Part shown: piece after piece, positions 1 to 11,225 of the stretch | Layout of the letters: every line of letters begins with the position of its first letter | How positions within the stretch are numbered: the first letter of the stretch is position 1 | Assembly (NCBI RefSeq): GCF_050947875.1 | Contig: NC_134573.1 | Span: 31,890,115-31,954,114, forward strand | Source: Dermacentor variabilis | Taxonomy: Eukaryota > Arthropoda > Arachnida > Ixodida > Ixodidae | DNA: 64,000 nucleotides | Direction of reading: 5' to 3' | Program-made: the position numbers and the translations under genes | Notes under the pieces: generated by a model | Told to the model about the DNA's origin: nothing | Database searches by the model: none | The model's input: the letters and a program-made list of their open reading frames with translations, nothing else

Positions 1-1029
1 TAGCATCGGCACAAGAAATCTAAGGTTTTCTAGTTGTCGGCCTTCTGATGCGCATTGATGTCCTTCTAGCTCAAAGATAACTTATGAAGTGAACTGAATG
101 ACGAAGAAAAAAATACTATCATAGATTGTCCTTTTATTCCCTGGAAAATAGAGTAAATATTGTGTACGTCATGTACGCCAAACTGCAAGTTGACGAGACC
201 ACTATGCCCACTCTGACATCGCTGCAGTTCTGCGAAGCACTCGTACAGGTTCTTATAAAATTTTTTTCAGCTAAGACCAGAGCACATTTCTTGAGCAGGT
301 ATGCATGTGCATAAGAATGTACGTAAGACAAGAAGCTGCAGCACAGCAAACTACAAAAGCTCCCGCGCGAAAGAGGTGCACGGGGTGTTCCGACGGACAG
401 CCCGAAAACCGCGTGTTTACCTGCTGCAACATTTACAATGTTGCCTTGTTTTTACCAACGCAGGGGCGTCTGTGTTAGCAGGCGTTTGGTGTGTTGCGAC
501 ACCACGTACCCGATCGCACGAGGGTTGAACCCTCCCATGCCTAACTGTGCGTGGTTTAGCCGTGTCCTGGGTAAAGTACATCTATGGGGTGTAGCCGATG
601 CTGCGAGTTTGGACCTTTACGGCCATTCGGCAGAGCCAACACGCCCCTTTGGCCTCGGCTTCACGCAAACGGCACCCCCGGACTTACACACCCGGGGAAG
701 TCGGTAGTTGCCTTTTCCTGTCTTTCTGTCCTTCTAACCTGCGTCGTTCTCTCTCACTTTCCACCGCTGCTGTCTTGTCCTCACTTCGTTAACTTCCAAT
801 TTTACAGGCATAAAGAGTTAACTTGATGTCGTTCATCCAACTTTGCATCTACTATATTAGGTTATAGCAGCGATGTGCAGCTGGCGTCTGCGTTCCCTTT
901 TCGGGCTCAGTGGTGGGTGGCTGGCATAGCTGCCGAAACATAATAAATTACCGATGGTTTTAAGCACCTTTCGCTGACTTCCTGATCGCCCTCTTTCGAA
1001 TAGAGGGCACACCAAACAAACTTCTTAAT
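1..1029. other. Unassigned AT-rich stretch, no gene recognised
   Basis: I see no gene here. The ORFs at 301-528, 438-707 and 584-826 overlap one another in different frames and carry no motif I recognise. The part from about 480 to 1,000 is moderately GC-rich and reads like an untranslated or upstream part of a tick repeat, possibly belonging to the LINE fragment that follows. That is only an impression. Confidence 0.3.
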
Positions 1030-1137
1030 TTTTTGCCAACTGGAGGAATCCTTCCCGCATAAATATGTGCCTTTGCGTAAAATTTATCAGAAGTTTCGCT
1101 CTCATTGGTTTACTCCACTGCAAAGGCGTCTACGAAA

Positions 1138-1510
1138 CAAGAAAAAAAAAGAATTTAGAGAAAAGCAGTATCAAGTGATAAAGCTGAGCGCTGGGTAGCT
1201 TATCAAAATTGCGTCTCTGATTACAAGCGTAAACTTGAAGCGCCCAAGCGCAAATTATTTTCAAGGCCTCTTCCTTCGCTGCTTCCAAATACACCGCGTA
1301 AATTTTGGGAAGTGGTTAGCGGTAAACCGAAACAAGATATCCAAATACTTGATGAAAGGGGGAACGTCATACCATCAGATATATGCTTTGTTGCATTCCC
1401 ATAATGTATTTAAAGGCTCGTTTTCTCATCTGGCTCATTCATCCTTTCAGACTGCTATATCTAACATTATACAATGATTGACCACTCCTTTCTGTAACGC
1501 CATCAGTCAT
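1138..1510 (+). pseudogene. CR1-like LINE ORF2 fragment (linker before the reverse transcriptase)
   Basis: One frame reads a lysine/arginine-rich stretch followed by LPSLLPNTPRKFWEVVSGK and then LDERGNV. This is the pattern seen between the endonuclease and reverse transcriptase of CR1/Jockey-type ORF2 proteins. Further on, another frame gives FHNVFKGSFSHL, which resembles the 'F...F.SVF' stretch just before the RT fingers. Frame changes and stops show that it is dead. Neither endonuclease nor RT catalytic motifs are present, so this is a short internal fragment. The clade is uncertain; the ORF2 origin is fairly clear. Confidence 0.55.
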
Positions 1511-1584
1511 TAAGGGTATTTTACATTAATAAATAAATAAATACCACACGATACATAGAGCCCCGAAAACACAGTAAGAACGCT

Positions 1585-2640
1585 TTCACCATTCACCGTT
1601 GCGAAAGTTCTCACCGACGTGCTAGATCCCGGATACAAGATCACTGCAATGGCTAGGTGAGACCTACTACTTGAAATACGTGACCAGCTCCAACATGAGA
1701 AGATTCCAAATATTCTAGCTTTTGTTGATGTCGAAATCACAGTAACTCCATATTTCTCTATGAACACATCGAGACGTGTTGTATCAGATGCTCATCTTTT
1801 GAATCTGAGCGAAGAACAACCGCTGCAAGGATGAAAGGAGCAGTATGTTGTCAAAGTAGAAAGAATTAGCATCAAGTGCGACAACACAGAAATTCCTACA
1901 AAACATCTAACCTGCACCTTTGCTACAAGTGTACTGCCAGAATCTCTCGACACCGCATATATAAAAACACGAGTAACACTGTACATTCGATATCCACGTA
2001 GATCTTTTAAATGTCAAAGATTTCACCCTGGCTCAGAAAGCTGCCGAGGCAATCTCACTTGAGCAAAATGCGGTGAACAATACCACGCTTCCGACAGCTG
2101 GCATGCTCCACTGTGTGACTGCGACGGTGATCATGCCATATATTCCCTATCATGTCCTACATGGAAAAAATACAAGTATATTATCACACTGAAAGTTAAA
2201 GAAAACATATTTCAAGTGCGGAAACTTGTTTCATTCGTTCATACCGGAGGCTATGTTGGTGAGGCGCGTAAAGGGCAACGCCCCAACAGACTGCGGCATC
2301 TGCCCGGCCCACAAGGAGTGTGGCCGCGGTTGTGCCACCAGCCCCCTCGGCGGTAGCAGCCAGCGCGGCTTCAACGTCACTGAACGCCCATCGATCTCAG
2401 GGTTGGTAGGCACCAGGGCTTCATCTGTTCAGGTGAGGCCTCTACAACACACGCGCCACTCACAAGAGCGGACGTCCAGTGCCTCTCAAGAGACAATGGA
2501 CACTACTCCAAGCAAGACGGCGCAGCAAGCCGTCTTGCTTGGAGCCGCCGAAGCCGCCGAAGGACCACCGCGAGTGTCAAGACCGAGGCAAGAAACAGAA
2601 ACTTCGGATTACGGGGTCTGGGAAGGATCCTGTAAGCTAA
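1585..2640 (+). pseudogene. LINE ORF1 (gag-like, zinc-knuckle, X-element type) remnant
   Basis: Translation gives a nucleic-acid-binding ORF1 of the type found in Jockey/I-like LINEs. A block containing HLTCTFATSVLPESL is followed by YIRYPRRSFKCQRF at about 1,990-2,030. Degenerate CCHC knuckles with C..C pairs follow at about 2,020-2,140, then SCPTWKKYKYIITLKVKENI. The tail (2,226-2,640) is proline/serine-rich and contains SQETMDTTPSKTAQ, typical of the C-terminal tail of such proteins. At least two in-frame stops and one frame change interrupt it, and some knuckle cysteines are lost. ORF1 proteins act as RNA chaperones for the element RNA; this copy cannot. It lies just upstream of gypsy-1. 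Confidence 0.65.
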
Positions 2641-2689
2641 ATCAACTTTTCATTCTAAACACACAGCATATTCACTTTCCTTAATATGG

Positions 2690-2847
2690 AGTGTGGGCAT
2701 TTACTGGGCACTTCATCATCTGTATATTATCATCACTATGTGTGTGTTGATCGTGCCGGTGGTCGCATCATGATAGTGGACTGTGCCGATGGTTCTTCGC
2801 CGCGTCTCTCAGGCTCAATAAAGGTGGGCCCTTTCTGTGAGGTCACA
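2690..2847 (+). repeat. Partial 5' LTR of Ty3/gypsy-1
   Basis: The sequence ends in ...GAGGTCACA, and the next bases are AGTGGTGGAGGAGC, matching the primer-site position of the other gypsy elements in this window. An AATAAA lies at 2,817-2,822. The left end is not defined and no second LTR was found, so the start is a guess. Confidence 0.4.
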
Positions 2848-2944
2848 AGTGGTGGAGGAGCTTCTTGATCGCCCTTCCTCTGCACGCTTCGCATACTCCC
2901 GGGAGCTTTGTTCTGGCCGCCGCTTGTGCCGAGTATCCGCCAGC

Positions 2945-4010
2945 ATGGCCCAGGACGAGCAGCCTGGCGCCTCTACCGTAACCATCCCGACACCCCAAGC
3001 GGCACCTTCTCTGATCATCAGAGGCGCCCGCCGTGATCCCCGTGTGTTGCTGGTCTTCGCGGTGAAGATGTTGAAGACTGGCTGGATGATTACCAGTGCG
3101 AAAGCTCTGCTCATCGGTGGAATGATCTACTCAAGCTCCGCCATTTATCTTTCTATCTGACGGGTGTGACAAAGACCTGGTTTTTCAACCATGAGATTGA
3201 TTTCTCCAATTGGACCACTTCGATACGGCAACTAGGACAAGTATTTGCAACGCTGGCGGCTCGCTCCGCCCTTTCGAAGAAAACTCTTGATGCTCGCAAA
3301 CAACCCTTCGGTTAGTCCTAGACGTCGTACATTTAGGATGTGCTAGCACTCTGTCGCCGTGTCAATGATGATATGGCTTAGTCGGACAGGGTACGTCATA
3401 TTCCTAAAGGCACTGAGACTGTGGCCTTCAATGCGCTCGCCGTGAGGAACCCGGCTACCGTCGCTGACATCGTTTTGACGTACCAGCACTTCGACGAGCT
3501 CGAGTCCGTACGCTTGCAGCCGGACTGCGAACACCGTTCTACGGCGGACCCTGACCTGCATGCAATGTTTCGGGCGATTATCCGCGAACAGCTTCAATCA
3601 CTTGGCTTTTCATCTCCGTTAGTCCTTCCTCCTCAGCCTTCTGATGCAGAGTTGCACGACGTCAGCAAGGAGGACGCTGCGTCCATAACTTGCTTTGCGC
3701 ATGTTGACACTCCTGCTGCTCGCCCCCTACCAACATACGCTCAGGTTGCTACCGCGCCTCCAACCGGCGTCCGTTCAACGTTGTCTCTACCCACATAGGG
3801 TCAGGTTGGTGTCGGTTCTACGGGCAATGCCCACTCAATACCACTTGAGCCTTCATCGCCCCATCTGACCGCACTATCTCCCAGCGTAATGAGCGGACTC
3901 TAGGACCCGCCTTGGCGACCATCTCGTCCTACATGTCATCAATGTGGTTATTGCGGCCACATATTACTTTTTTGCCGCAAGCGCCAACACGATGAGCGTC
4001 GCGGGTGCGA
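2945..4010 (+). pseudogene. gypsy-1 gag remnant with CCHC knuckle
   Basis: The first frame starts MAQDEQPGASTV and shifts near 3,050 into a frame reading GEDVEDWLDDYQ and FYLTGVTKTWFFNHE, the conserved core of tick gypsy Gag proteins. The C-terminal part (from 3,421) reads FNALAVRNPATVADIV and a conserved IIREQLQSLGF block. A zinc knuckle is visible at about 3,934-3,990 as CHQCGYCGHILLFC, which fits CX2CX4HX4C. Stops lie near 3,316 and 3,346 and after 3,798. Gag forms the virus-like particle and binds the element RNA; this copy is not functional. Confidence 0.75.
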
Positions 4011-4272
4011 CATGAGTGAACGCCATGCGTATTCTGGTGGGCAACTTCTCAAAAGTGGTGTTAGGCCGTTCCCCAACTCCGCCCGCAACAACCGAGCCAC
4101 CGAATGGTTACCGCCAGCACCAGACGCCGCTCACCTTCGCCCTTCCGCCGCTCCTCGTCACCGCTCCGGCCTGCCACGTTCACCTGTGACCATCGCCCGG
4201 AAAAATAAGTAATGCAGTTTCCGGAGGCAAAACTGCATTTACCGACATGGCTACAATTCTTCCAGCGCACCC

Positions 4273-4683
4273 TTGAACATGATGCCAGTGTTCGTTGAGG
4301 GTGTGCAAGTTGAAGCTTTGGTGGACACTGATGCCACTTTATCTGTTATGCATGCTGATTTGTATAAGCGTCTCAGGAAAGTTACACCACCTTATGATGG
4401 ACCACTGCTGGTTGCAGCTCAAGGGGACTCTATCCCCCCTTCCGCGTTTTGTACTGTGCGTGTAATGATCGATGACATTATCCACCACATACAGTTTGCT
4501 GTGATGTCGCAATGGTCCCGTCAGCTCATTTTAGGATGGGGTTTCCTTGCTTCTGCTGCAATATGTTGTGGGAAACGTGTCCTACATGTGACCGACACCG
4601 ATTATTCGCTTGGCGACGAAAAGTACATGCAATTTCGTCTGCTCGCTGCAGAAGATACCGTGCTACCTCCAAGCTGTCACTAA
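4273..4683 (+). pseudogene. gypsy-1 aspartic protease remnant
   Basis: A 136-codon open frame contains EALVDTDATLSVMHADLYKRL at its N-terminus. This is the retropepsin active-site region, but the usual D-T-G-A is D-T-D-A, so the flap-proximal glycine is lost. A second protease signature (LILGWGFLASAAI, normally ILG.DFL) lies near the C-terminus. The neighbours are gag upstream and RT downstream. The lost glycine makes activity unlikely. Confidence 0.7.
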
Positions 4684-5049
4684 ATTCTGACCATCACGTC
4701 CGACGCCATCGACCATGGAGATGGGTTAGTATTACCTTCGTCGAGTTGTTTCACGAAGGGGAAAGCCATTGTATCAGGCTTAGTTAGATTTGACAGTGGG
4801 TCTGTGCTTCTTGCCGCAAGGGACACAGCACCCGAGAAAATACGTCTTCCTAAAGGCGCCACTTTTTCTTGCGTAGTTGATTCCGAGCTTCACAGTGTCG
4901 TTCCCTTGAATTCGGCTCCCCCTCAAATCACCTATGCTGGACATTCTCTCCACCTCCGCTCTTGCACCCGTAATCAGCCCCGACTTGACCCCTTCGCAGA
5001 CGCAACCGTTACTTAGTTTCTTGAAGAGGCATGAAACCTCGTTCGACGC

Positions 5050-5760
5050 CCATTTTTCGACATTGGGTCAGACTTTCGTTACCCCGAATCGCATTAAGAC
5101 AGACGGCAGATCCATCGTACGTCGCTGACCGTATCGGGTATCTCTAGCCGAGCGCAAGATTATTGAAAACGTCACCAACATGCTGCAACGTGAGAGAATC
5201 CGCCCCTCTGCTAGGCCTTGGTTGTCTCCCATTGTTTTGGTCCGAAAGAAAGATGGCTCCGTCTGATTTTGTGTAGATTACCGAGCGCTCAACAAGATTA
5301 CGCGCAAGGATCGTATACCTTATGCATCGTATTGACTATGCCCTACATTCTCTGCAAGGCGCCGAGTACTTCTCCAGACTGGATGTGCGTTCAGGTTACT
5401 GGCAAATTACGATGCACGAAGACGACAAAGAAAAGACAGCGTTTGCAACCTCAGATGGCCTTTACAAGTTCCACGTCATGCTCTTCAGCCTCTGAAATGC
5501 TCCCGATACTTTTGAGCGCATGATTAACACTGTTTTGCTCGGCCTGAAGTTGAAAACGGGCTTCTGCTATCTGAATGATATCATTATTTTCTCATCGACA
5601 TTTGCCCAGTACCTGCAACATCTGGACGAGGTTATCAGATGCCTCACTAACGCTGGTCTTCAGTTCAACGCCAGAAAGTGCCGTTTTGCAAGCAACAAGA
5701 TCAAAGTGTTAGGTTACATTGTGAGCAAGAATGGTATTCAACCTGATCCTGACAAAATTT
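5050..5760 (+). pseudogene. gypsy-1 reverse transcriptase remnant
   Basis: Pieces in three frames cover the RT fingers, palm and thumb: the 'SP.V.V.KKDGS' block near 5,227-5,262, a FSRLDVRSGYWQI-type block near 5,370-5,405, and the catalytic region near 5,566. There the usual Y-L-D-D reads CYLNDIIIF, so one catalytic aspartate has become asparagine. The thumb reads FNARKCRFASNKIKVLGYIVSKNGIQPDPDKI up to a stop at 5,760. Frameshifts and the substitution make this copy inactive. Confidence 0.75.
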
Positions 5761-6400
5761 GACGGTGCTTTGCTTTGCTCGACAAGAAAAGACCAAAGAA
5801 CTACGAAGTTTCCGTGGCTTCGCTTCCTATTTTCGCCGAACTGTACGCGATTTCACCTCTATAGCCGTGCCTTTACACAACTTACGTCGTTCTGGTGCTC
5901 TCTTCTTGTGGTCACCGGAACGTGAATCTGTCTTTGACAAGCTGAAGTGCGCCCTCACATCGGAACCTGTTCTGTGTCATTTTGATGAGAGTGCACCCAC
6001 AATCTCGCACACGGGGGCTAGCGGCCATGGAATTGGTGCTGTTCTCCTCCAGCGAAACATTTCTTTGCGTGAGAGAGTCGTTGCATATGCAAGCAGCGTA
6101 CTCGCACCTGCCGAGAAGAACTCTGGCATCACCGAGCAGGAATGCCTAGCTCTCATTTGGTTGGTCCAGAAGTTTCGCCCTTATCTTCACGGCGTCATTT
6201 TACCATCTCTACGGACCATCACGCCTTACGTTGGCTCTCCATACTCAAGAAATTGTCAGAACGTCTTGGTCGCTGGATTCTTCATCTGCAAAAATATGAC
6301 TTTGAGATCATCTACAAGTCTGGTAAAAGCACCAAGACGCATACGCTCTTTCTCGCTGCCGGTTTCGTACAGCCGCAATCATCAATGATTCTGCAAACAC
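5761..6400 (+). pseudogene. gypsy-1 RNase H remnant
   Basis: The open frame continues with LRSFRGFASYFRRTVRDF (the RT connection) and LFLWSPERESVFDKLKCAL, followed by an RNase H start reading ISHTGASGHGIGAVLLQ. The canonical T-D-A-S is T-G-A-S here, so the first catalytic aspartate is lost. The glutamate region reads ITEQECLALIW. After a frame change, HHALRWLSILKKLSERLGRWILHLQKYDFEIIYKSG marks the end of the domain. Confidence 0.75.
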
Positions 6401-6599
6401 CTCCAGGGACGCACTCCCTGACGTTTCTTCTACGGCGATTTTGTCCTTCGCCACTCTTTAACATCTCACTTCGGACGACAATGAATCATTTTCGTCTCAA
6501 CAACTCGCTGTTCGCACTGTCGACGTATTAGAGAGGCTTCGTGGAACTTCGCGCCCGCCTAAGCAAGGCTCCGTCGACAGCTGACACAATTGAAACTAT

Positions 6600-6856
6600 T
6601 AAACACCGTGCTGTACCGCCATATCCCTCATCCTGCCGGACAACGCTGGGTGCCCGAACTGCCTCGCTGCCTTCATACACGTGTCCTTCAGGCCTATCAT
6701 GACGATTTGATTGCTGGCCATCTTGGTGTCCAGAAAACTTATGACCGCATATGAAGTCGCATCTGCTGGCCCTGCCTGCCTACTAGTGTGGCGAGATATG
6801 TCTATTCCTGCGCCATTTGTCAGCGGCGAAAGCGGCTAACGTCAGCTTCTGCCGGA
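6600..6856 (+). pseudogene. gypsy-1 integrase zinc-binding domain, truncated
   Basis: The frame reads LPRCLHTRVLQAYHDDLIAGHLGVQKTYDRI, a stop, then a tryptophan-containing stretch and CAICQRRKR. This is the HHCC zinc-binding domain of a retroviral-type integrase. Similarity stops at 6,856, before the DDE core, where the next repeat begins. Confidence 0.65.
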
Positions 6857-6985
6857 GCAGCGTATTTTGCTTTCCGCGGATGATTCTACACACGAGAGAA
6901 AGAAAGGAGGTCGAGGATGATGGCGCAACTCCGGCCGGACGCCCTTGCACACTATTCGTTCTCGCCATGAGGTCAGTAGCATAGA
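6857..6985 (+). repeat. Dispersed repeat X, copy 1
   Basis: From GCAGCGTATTTTGCTTTCC to the CGCCATGAGGTCAGTAG region, this stretch is the reverse complement of about 16,535-16,655 with few mismatches. It joins abruptly to the gypsy-1 integrase remnant. No coding content is seen. The same outer end recurs, more diverged, at 14,720-14,760. Confidence 0.6.
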
Positions 6986-7300
6986 GTTAGTAGAACAACT
7001 CTAGAGGAAAAGCTGGGCCGGAAAAGTGGGAACCTCTAGGGCGCCGCCCTGTTGCTACTGGTCAATGTGGCCAGCACAATTAGTATTGAAAGGGCTGAAA
7101 ACAAGTACAGGTCACCTTATACTTTGTCATCTAAAAACGCATATCTGATGGCTTTATGAAGGTGGTGCGTTAATATTAAGTTTACAGAAAGGGACCTTTA
7201 AGTCTGTGACTTATGTTAATCACGATGTAAGCATTCATGCAATAAAGGATGACGCGAATTTCGGTTTCGAATCTGTTTTTGGATGCGTAGTAGTTTCATA
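6986..7300. other. Unassigned stretch
   Basis: No gene or clear repeat is seen. The first 60 bases contain CTCTAGAGGAAAAGCTGG, which resembles the right end of copies A and B near 14,690 and 24,650. Confidence 0.3.
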
Positions 7301-7798
7301 CAGTTTAGGTTTGACATGCGATCGCGCGTCGGCATCGGACGCTATGGCACACTCGTGCCTTATGTGCCACCGAAGCCCCGAAGTGCTCTGGCATATACCT
7401 TCACATGTAAGTAAACAAATGTATCTCCTTGTTGAGAAAATCACACGAGTAGGCAGCTCTTGTGATGCATCACAATCGTTTGAGAAGCGCCACAGTAGAG
7501 CATTTTTCTACATGCGGAGCGGTGTTTTTATTTGCAGGTTTCCCTTCAGTAGGAAATTGCTGGACAGGCGGACCAGCGCACCGGAATTGTACTGGCGAAG
7601 CCACAAGCAACTAAAATAATCTGTTTAATTGTTGCACTTTGAACAATCATGCTTCTACAAAGGCCACAGCAGAAAAACAGCCCGATGCCGAGTATTTCTG
7701 TGCCACGAAGTAATCAAGAGGCGAGTGCCTAATGCGGACGAAATCGAGTGCATCGAGACTTAGAACGACATAGAACTGAGCTAGTTGGTAAGGATTCA

Positions 7799-7927
7799 TT
7801 ATGCAAAACATAGGTAAGGCGTGCAGACAGGACACAAGAGTAGAGAAATGGGCTGCACTCGTGTTGTTTGCTTGTAAATACTTTACTCTTGTGTACTGTC
7901 TGCACGCCTCACCTCCGTTTTGCATAA
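7799..7927. repeat. Foldback hairpin, 129 bp
   Basis: The left arm starts TTATGCAAAAC and contains GGCGTGCAGACAGGACACA. The right arm mirrors it and ends GTTTTGCATAA. The arms are about 47 bp with a few mismatches and a short loop. This looks like a foldback or MITE-type element, or the hairpin end of a retroelement. Confidence 0.6.
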
Positions 7928-9476
7928 CGAGTGCATCAACCCCCATATTAAAAGCGTAGGCGTTTTATTAAATGTGCAATACATGTATTGTCAACACTTC
8001 CTTGCACGCCATTTCATGTGGAATATCTTTTCTGGTCACAAATTTGTGCAGCGAATCTATTTGCATGATCGACTCCGGGCCTGTGGGACCGTTCACTTGA
8101 ACTTTATGCTGAGTCTTTTACATGTGTCCATAAACTGCAGATATGCACATCAGATCCCTGCGAGCATTTTCAAAATTCACAATTATTTTAGACAGCAGGC
8201 ACATATGCAATACTGACATAATCTCAAATACCACTAAGCAGCTGGGACACATTTTTGTTGACCATACTCGCAGGTAAAATAAGTAGATCATGTGGACAGC
8301 TCCAGCTCATTCTCCTTAAATCAGTGTGTACAAGGGGTATGCAAAGATAATTTTTTTCTCGCGCACCGATTATTTTGCTGTATAAGCAAGAGAACCCACC
8401 ACGTTAGTGTAACGTATCTTGCACATCACACTAATATGTGATTTAATTTACCAAGTGAGATGATTTACTTTTATGGCTCATTCAGTCATATCACACTGCA
8501 AGCTGCATTCATCAATCTTCAATTGGATTTTGCAAATGTTTAATGAAACATGTTTCCCTTTTATGCAGATATGCAATGGCAAGCCCTTCCGTGTGTTCCA
8601 AAGGTAAAATTTAAGCTCTAAATTAAGGAAGACATTTCTAGTCAGTAACAACAAGCAAATATGGTGAATGCAGAGTATCAGAAGCCAAGGTACAGAAATT
8701 ATGAGAAGTGTTGAATGATTTTAAGAAAAGAGTCATATTTGAAGATGCAAGACTCTTTAGTGGAGGTCAAGCAAGTCAATATAGGTAGAATACTCTGCAA
8801 AATTATGCGAGTGAGGGGATGTCAAACAATGGGTCAGGAAATGCGTTGTTTTTCTGCAAAACAAAAGCTGATTGCCATTACATAAGTCACTTTAGCATCG
8901 TGAGACTGCTGCTTGATAAATTCAGAAATAAACCAAAAAACAAGACACGCAAAAATAAAAAGAACAATTGAATGATGCTCTCTCCTCACTGGGATAAATA
9001 AAAACAAACCCACCACATCTAATGTGGACATATCAGACGCCTTGTGAAACACTAAAGGAAAAGTTCAGTTTCGAGCTATGGCACTTGCAGCATAAATGTG
9101 GGGGACCTTGCACTAATAGCGATAGTTACCACTGCATTTAGAAATTGAAAGCATTCATGCAGACAAGGATGATTCTTTTACATTTTTGACTACCATTTCA
9201 AATGCCTCCACCAAGTTTTACAATGCTGCACGCAACCATACTAAGGATCTCGCAGCAACACCTGCAGGTAAAAAGCAGCAGCAGTCAAAGTGCTGGTGTG
9301 TACTGGACACTATGTTTGAAAACATTTAGGCAAGAAGAGTGCAAGAAGCAGACATACAACTGTATTTATTTCTATAATTCCCCATTTTAATGGCCTTTTC
9401 TTTTTGCTTAGACAATGCCTACGCCTAGCCACAGCAGCTCCCTCATACAGACTCCGCAAGCCAAGAGGCCGTAGAG

Positions 9477-9859
9477 GCAACTGCAGGTAAGAGGCAAGAA
9501 GCAATAGCACTGGTATCGACATTCATCTAATTTCTTTCTTTCTTTCGTTTAGGCAGCCAGCACACCTCGAACAGCCACCTTGACTGCGAGTGTGTCACCC
9601 TAGTCGCCAAGGAAACATTTGAGGGAAAGCGACAGGCAACGTGAACAGCCACTTCTCCATGTAAACGATACTCTTTCTCTCGGATGACTCCTACGCCTCG
9701 CCAAGCCAGCACACTTGTGCACAAAGATGCCACGGAGGCAAATGCAGGTAAGAGGCAAGAAGCAATAGCACTGGTATCGACATTCATCTAATTTCTTACT
9801 TTCTTTCGTTGAGGCAGCCAGCACACCTCCAACAGCCACCTCGACTGCGGGCGTGTCAG
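9477..9859 (+). repeat. Duplicated exon-intron cassette, about 120 bp, two copies
   Basis: The stretch 9,477-9,597 is repeated at 9,740-9,859 at roughly nine bases in ten. Each copy contains a donor (GCAG|GTAAGAGG), an identical 60-base intron-like segment, a polypyrimidine run and an acceptor, then CAGCCAGCACACCTC. The second acceptor is GTTGAG instead of GTTTAG. The copies lie 263 bp apart. Confidence 0.65.
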
Positions 9860-9960
9860 TAGATTCCTGTTGTACATATGGTCATAATAAACTTCAGTAA
9901 ACTTGAACTTTATAATAAACTTGAAGGCAAATGGGACATTGATGCATTGTTTTTTTGAAC

Positions 9961-10500
9961 ATTTATTGTACACATACATGCTATACTTTGCAATGCTACA
10001 GAGCGTATTTTGAAGCTTACCCCTATTTTTGCACGTTTAATTACGTATGTGTTGTGTGGCCGTCAATGCAGTTCATGTTGTTGCAGCTGCTTTGTCTGTG
10101 TATTGCACATTGGCTTAACCTCGTGAGATCCACATACTTCTCTCACATATACAAAATAAAGTTCTGTGTAGTCCTCAGTGTTACAACAAAAAATGAAAGT
10201 AAACAATCCGACCGTGGAATTGTGTTTATTACAGTGATTCCTATGACCGTCACTGGCAAGTTGACAACTTGAACTGGTCAATCCGTCCATAGCCTGTTCT
10301 ATTTTTCAAAAATAAAGGAGGCTATGATCAGTCATGGCAAGGAATTGTATGTATACATAAAAAAGGGGGTACAGGATTAGGGTGGTACGAAAAAATTTAC
10401 CAACACCGTCCTCTAGACCCATTCCGTTAAGACACCGTAACAAAGCGTATTATGCATAAAGTTCATACAACCAACTCTGATATTACTACACACGCCAGGC
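9961..10500. other. Unassigned stretch
   Basis: No gene recognised. AATAAA occurs near 10,156 and 10,311. Minor ORFs on both strands lack motifs. Confidence 0.3.
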
Positions 10501-10601
10501 GACGCGAGCTACATTTGCCATGACGCATTCGCGACTGCACCGGATGCCCTCCATATTATTCTCGTTAATCGTGCACACTGCACCGAGGCAAAAGAAAGAT
10601 C

Positions 10602-11225
10602 ATGGGCGCAGGTGTCTCGACCTTGCGAGGCATTGCTGCGGTGCCAGGGGAGCTGTCCGTGCGAACACTCCCTGGCACACATTTGCCTCGGCGGCCCCAA
10701 CCTACGTACCGTTCTGCTTCGAGCTTTGATCCCCCCACTGTCCGTTGGGTGCCCTGGAGTTCCTGCGCCGCCTGCTTTATTATAATCTCAGGCGCTCTCC
10801 TGAGACTTCCGTTTGTCGGTTACATGTGCCCTACAGCTGGATCAGTACTTATAATAATAAAAAACCCGATCTATCGTCGCGACGATAGATCGCGAAAGCG
10901 GCTTTTGCAACATACCGCGCCCGTGCGAAGAGAATTGCGGAACGCCAACGAGGAATCTGACCCCAGCTTCGAGCTCGTAACCTCGTCGAGTGACACTCCT
11001 GCAACAGGCGTGACCGCTGAAAACCGCATACCGCCGGAAACTTCAACAGGATCATCCATCGGTTGCACAACTGCCACCTGTACGGCCAACATGGACCACA
11101 CCCACACCGTCCCGCAACATAGAATAAAGAACCAACCTATAAAGCCCAAACACACCGCTGACGCACATATCACGACACCACAAGCGAGACGCCATGCTGC
11201 TACGATGCTACGGTTGCCGAAATAA
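10602..11225 (+). other. Unrecognised 207-codon open frame
   Basis: The ORF starts ATGGGCGCAGGTGTC. Its second half is rich in Ser, Thr, Pro and His (ESDPSFELVTSSSDTPATG), which could be the low-complexity N-terminal part of a LINE ORF1, but no knuckle or RT motif is present. A 149-codon frame overlaps on the other strand, so strand choice is uncertain. The ORF runs through a 26-bp perfect palindrome. I cannot assign a function. Confidence 0.2.
10867..10892. repeat. Perfect 26-bp palindrome
   Basis: CGATCTATCGTCG followed directly by its reverse complement, with no spacer. It lies in the middle of the unrecognised 207-codon ORF. Confidence 0.9.

Larger units (their letters stand above)
2848..6856 (+). 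mobile_element. Ty3/gypsy LTR retrotransposon 1, decayed and 3'-truncated
   Basis: The region holds gag, protease, RT, RNase H and the start of integrase in the standard Ty3/gypsy order. All are broken by frameshifts and stops. Synteny ends abruptly within the integrase zinc domain at about 6,856, where a different dispersed repeat begins. The integrase core and the 3' LTR are missing, so the element was truncated by insertion or deletion. The individual domains are listed separately. Confidence 0.8.
7301..9960 (+). other. Region with serial splice-like signals and a 3' end (possible decayed or non-coding transcript)
   Basis: Several places look like exon borders on the plus strand. There is a donor at 7,406/7,407 (ACAT|GTAAGTA) and an acceptor ending TTTGCAG at 7,537. 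A 35-bp segment at 8,569-8,603 is bounded by TTATGCAG and GTAAAA. CTGCAG|GTAAA lies at 9,267, a 75-bp segment spans 9,412-9,486 (TTGCTTAG...CTGCAG|GTAAGA), and acceptors end at 9,552 and 9,813. AATAAA hexamers lie at 9,886 and 9,914. No conserved protein emerges from joining these in my reading, and one exon meets a stop soon after each acceptor. It could be a non-coding transcript, a decayed gene or chance signals; RNA data would decide. Confidence 0.25.

Noticed and set aside
480..560. GAGGGTTGAACCCTC considered as a tRNA T-arm
   Set aside because: No acceptor or anticodon stem can be drawn around it; it is a short palindrome only.
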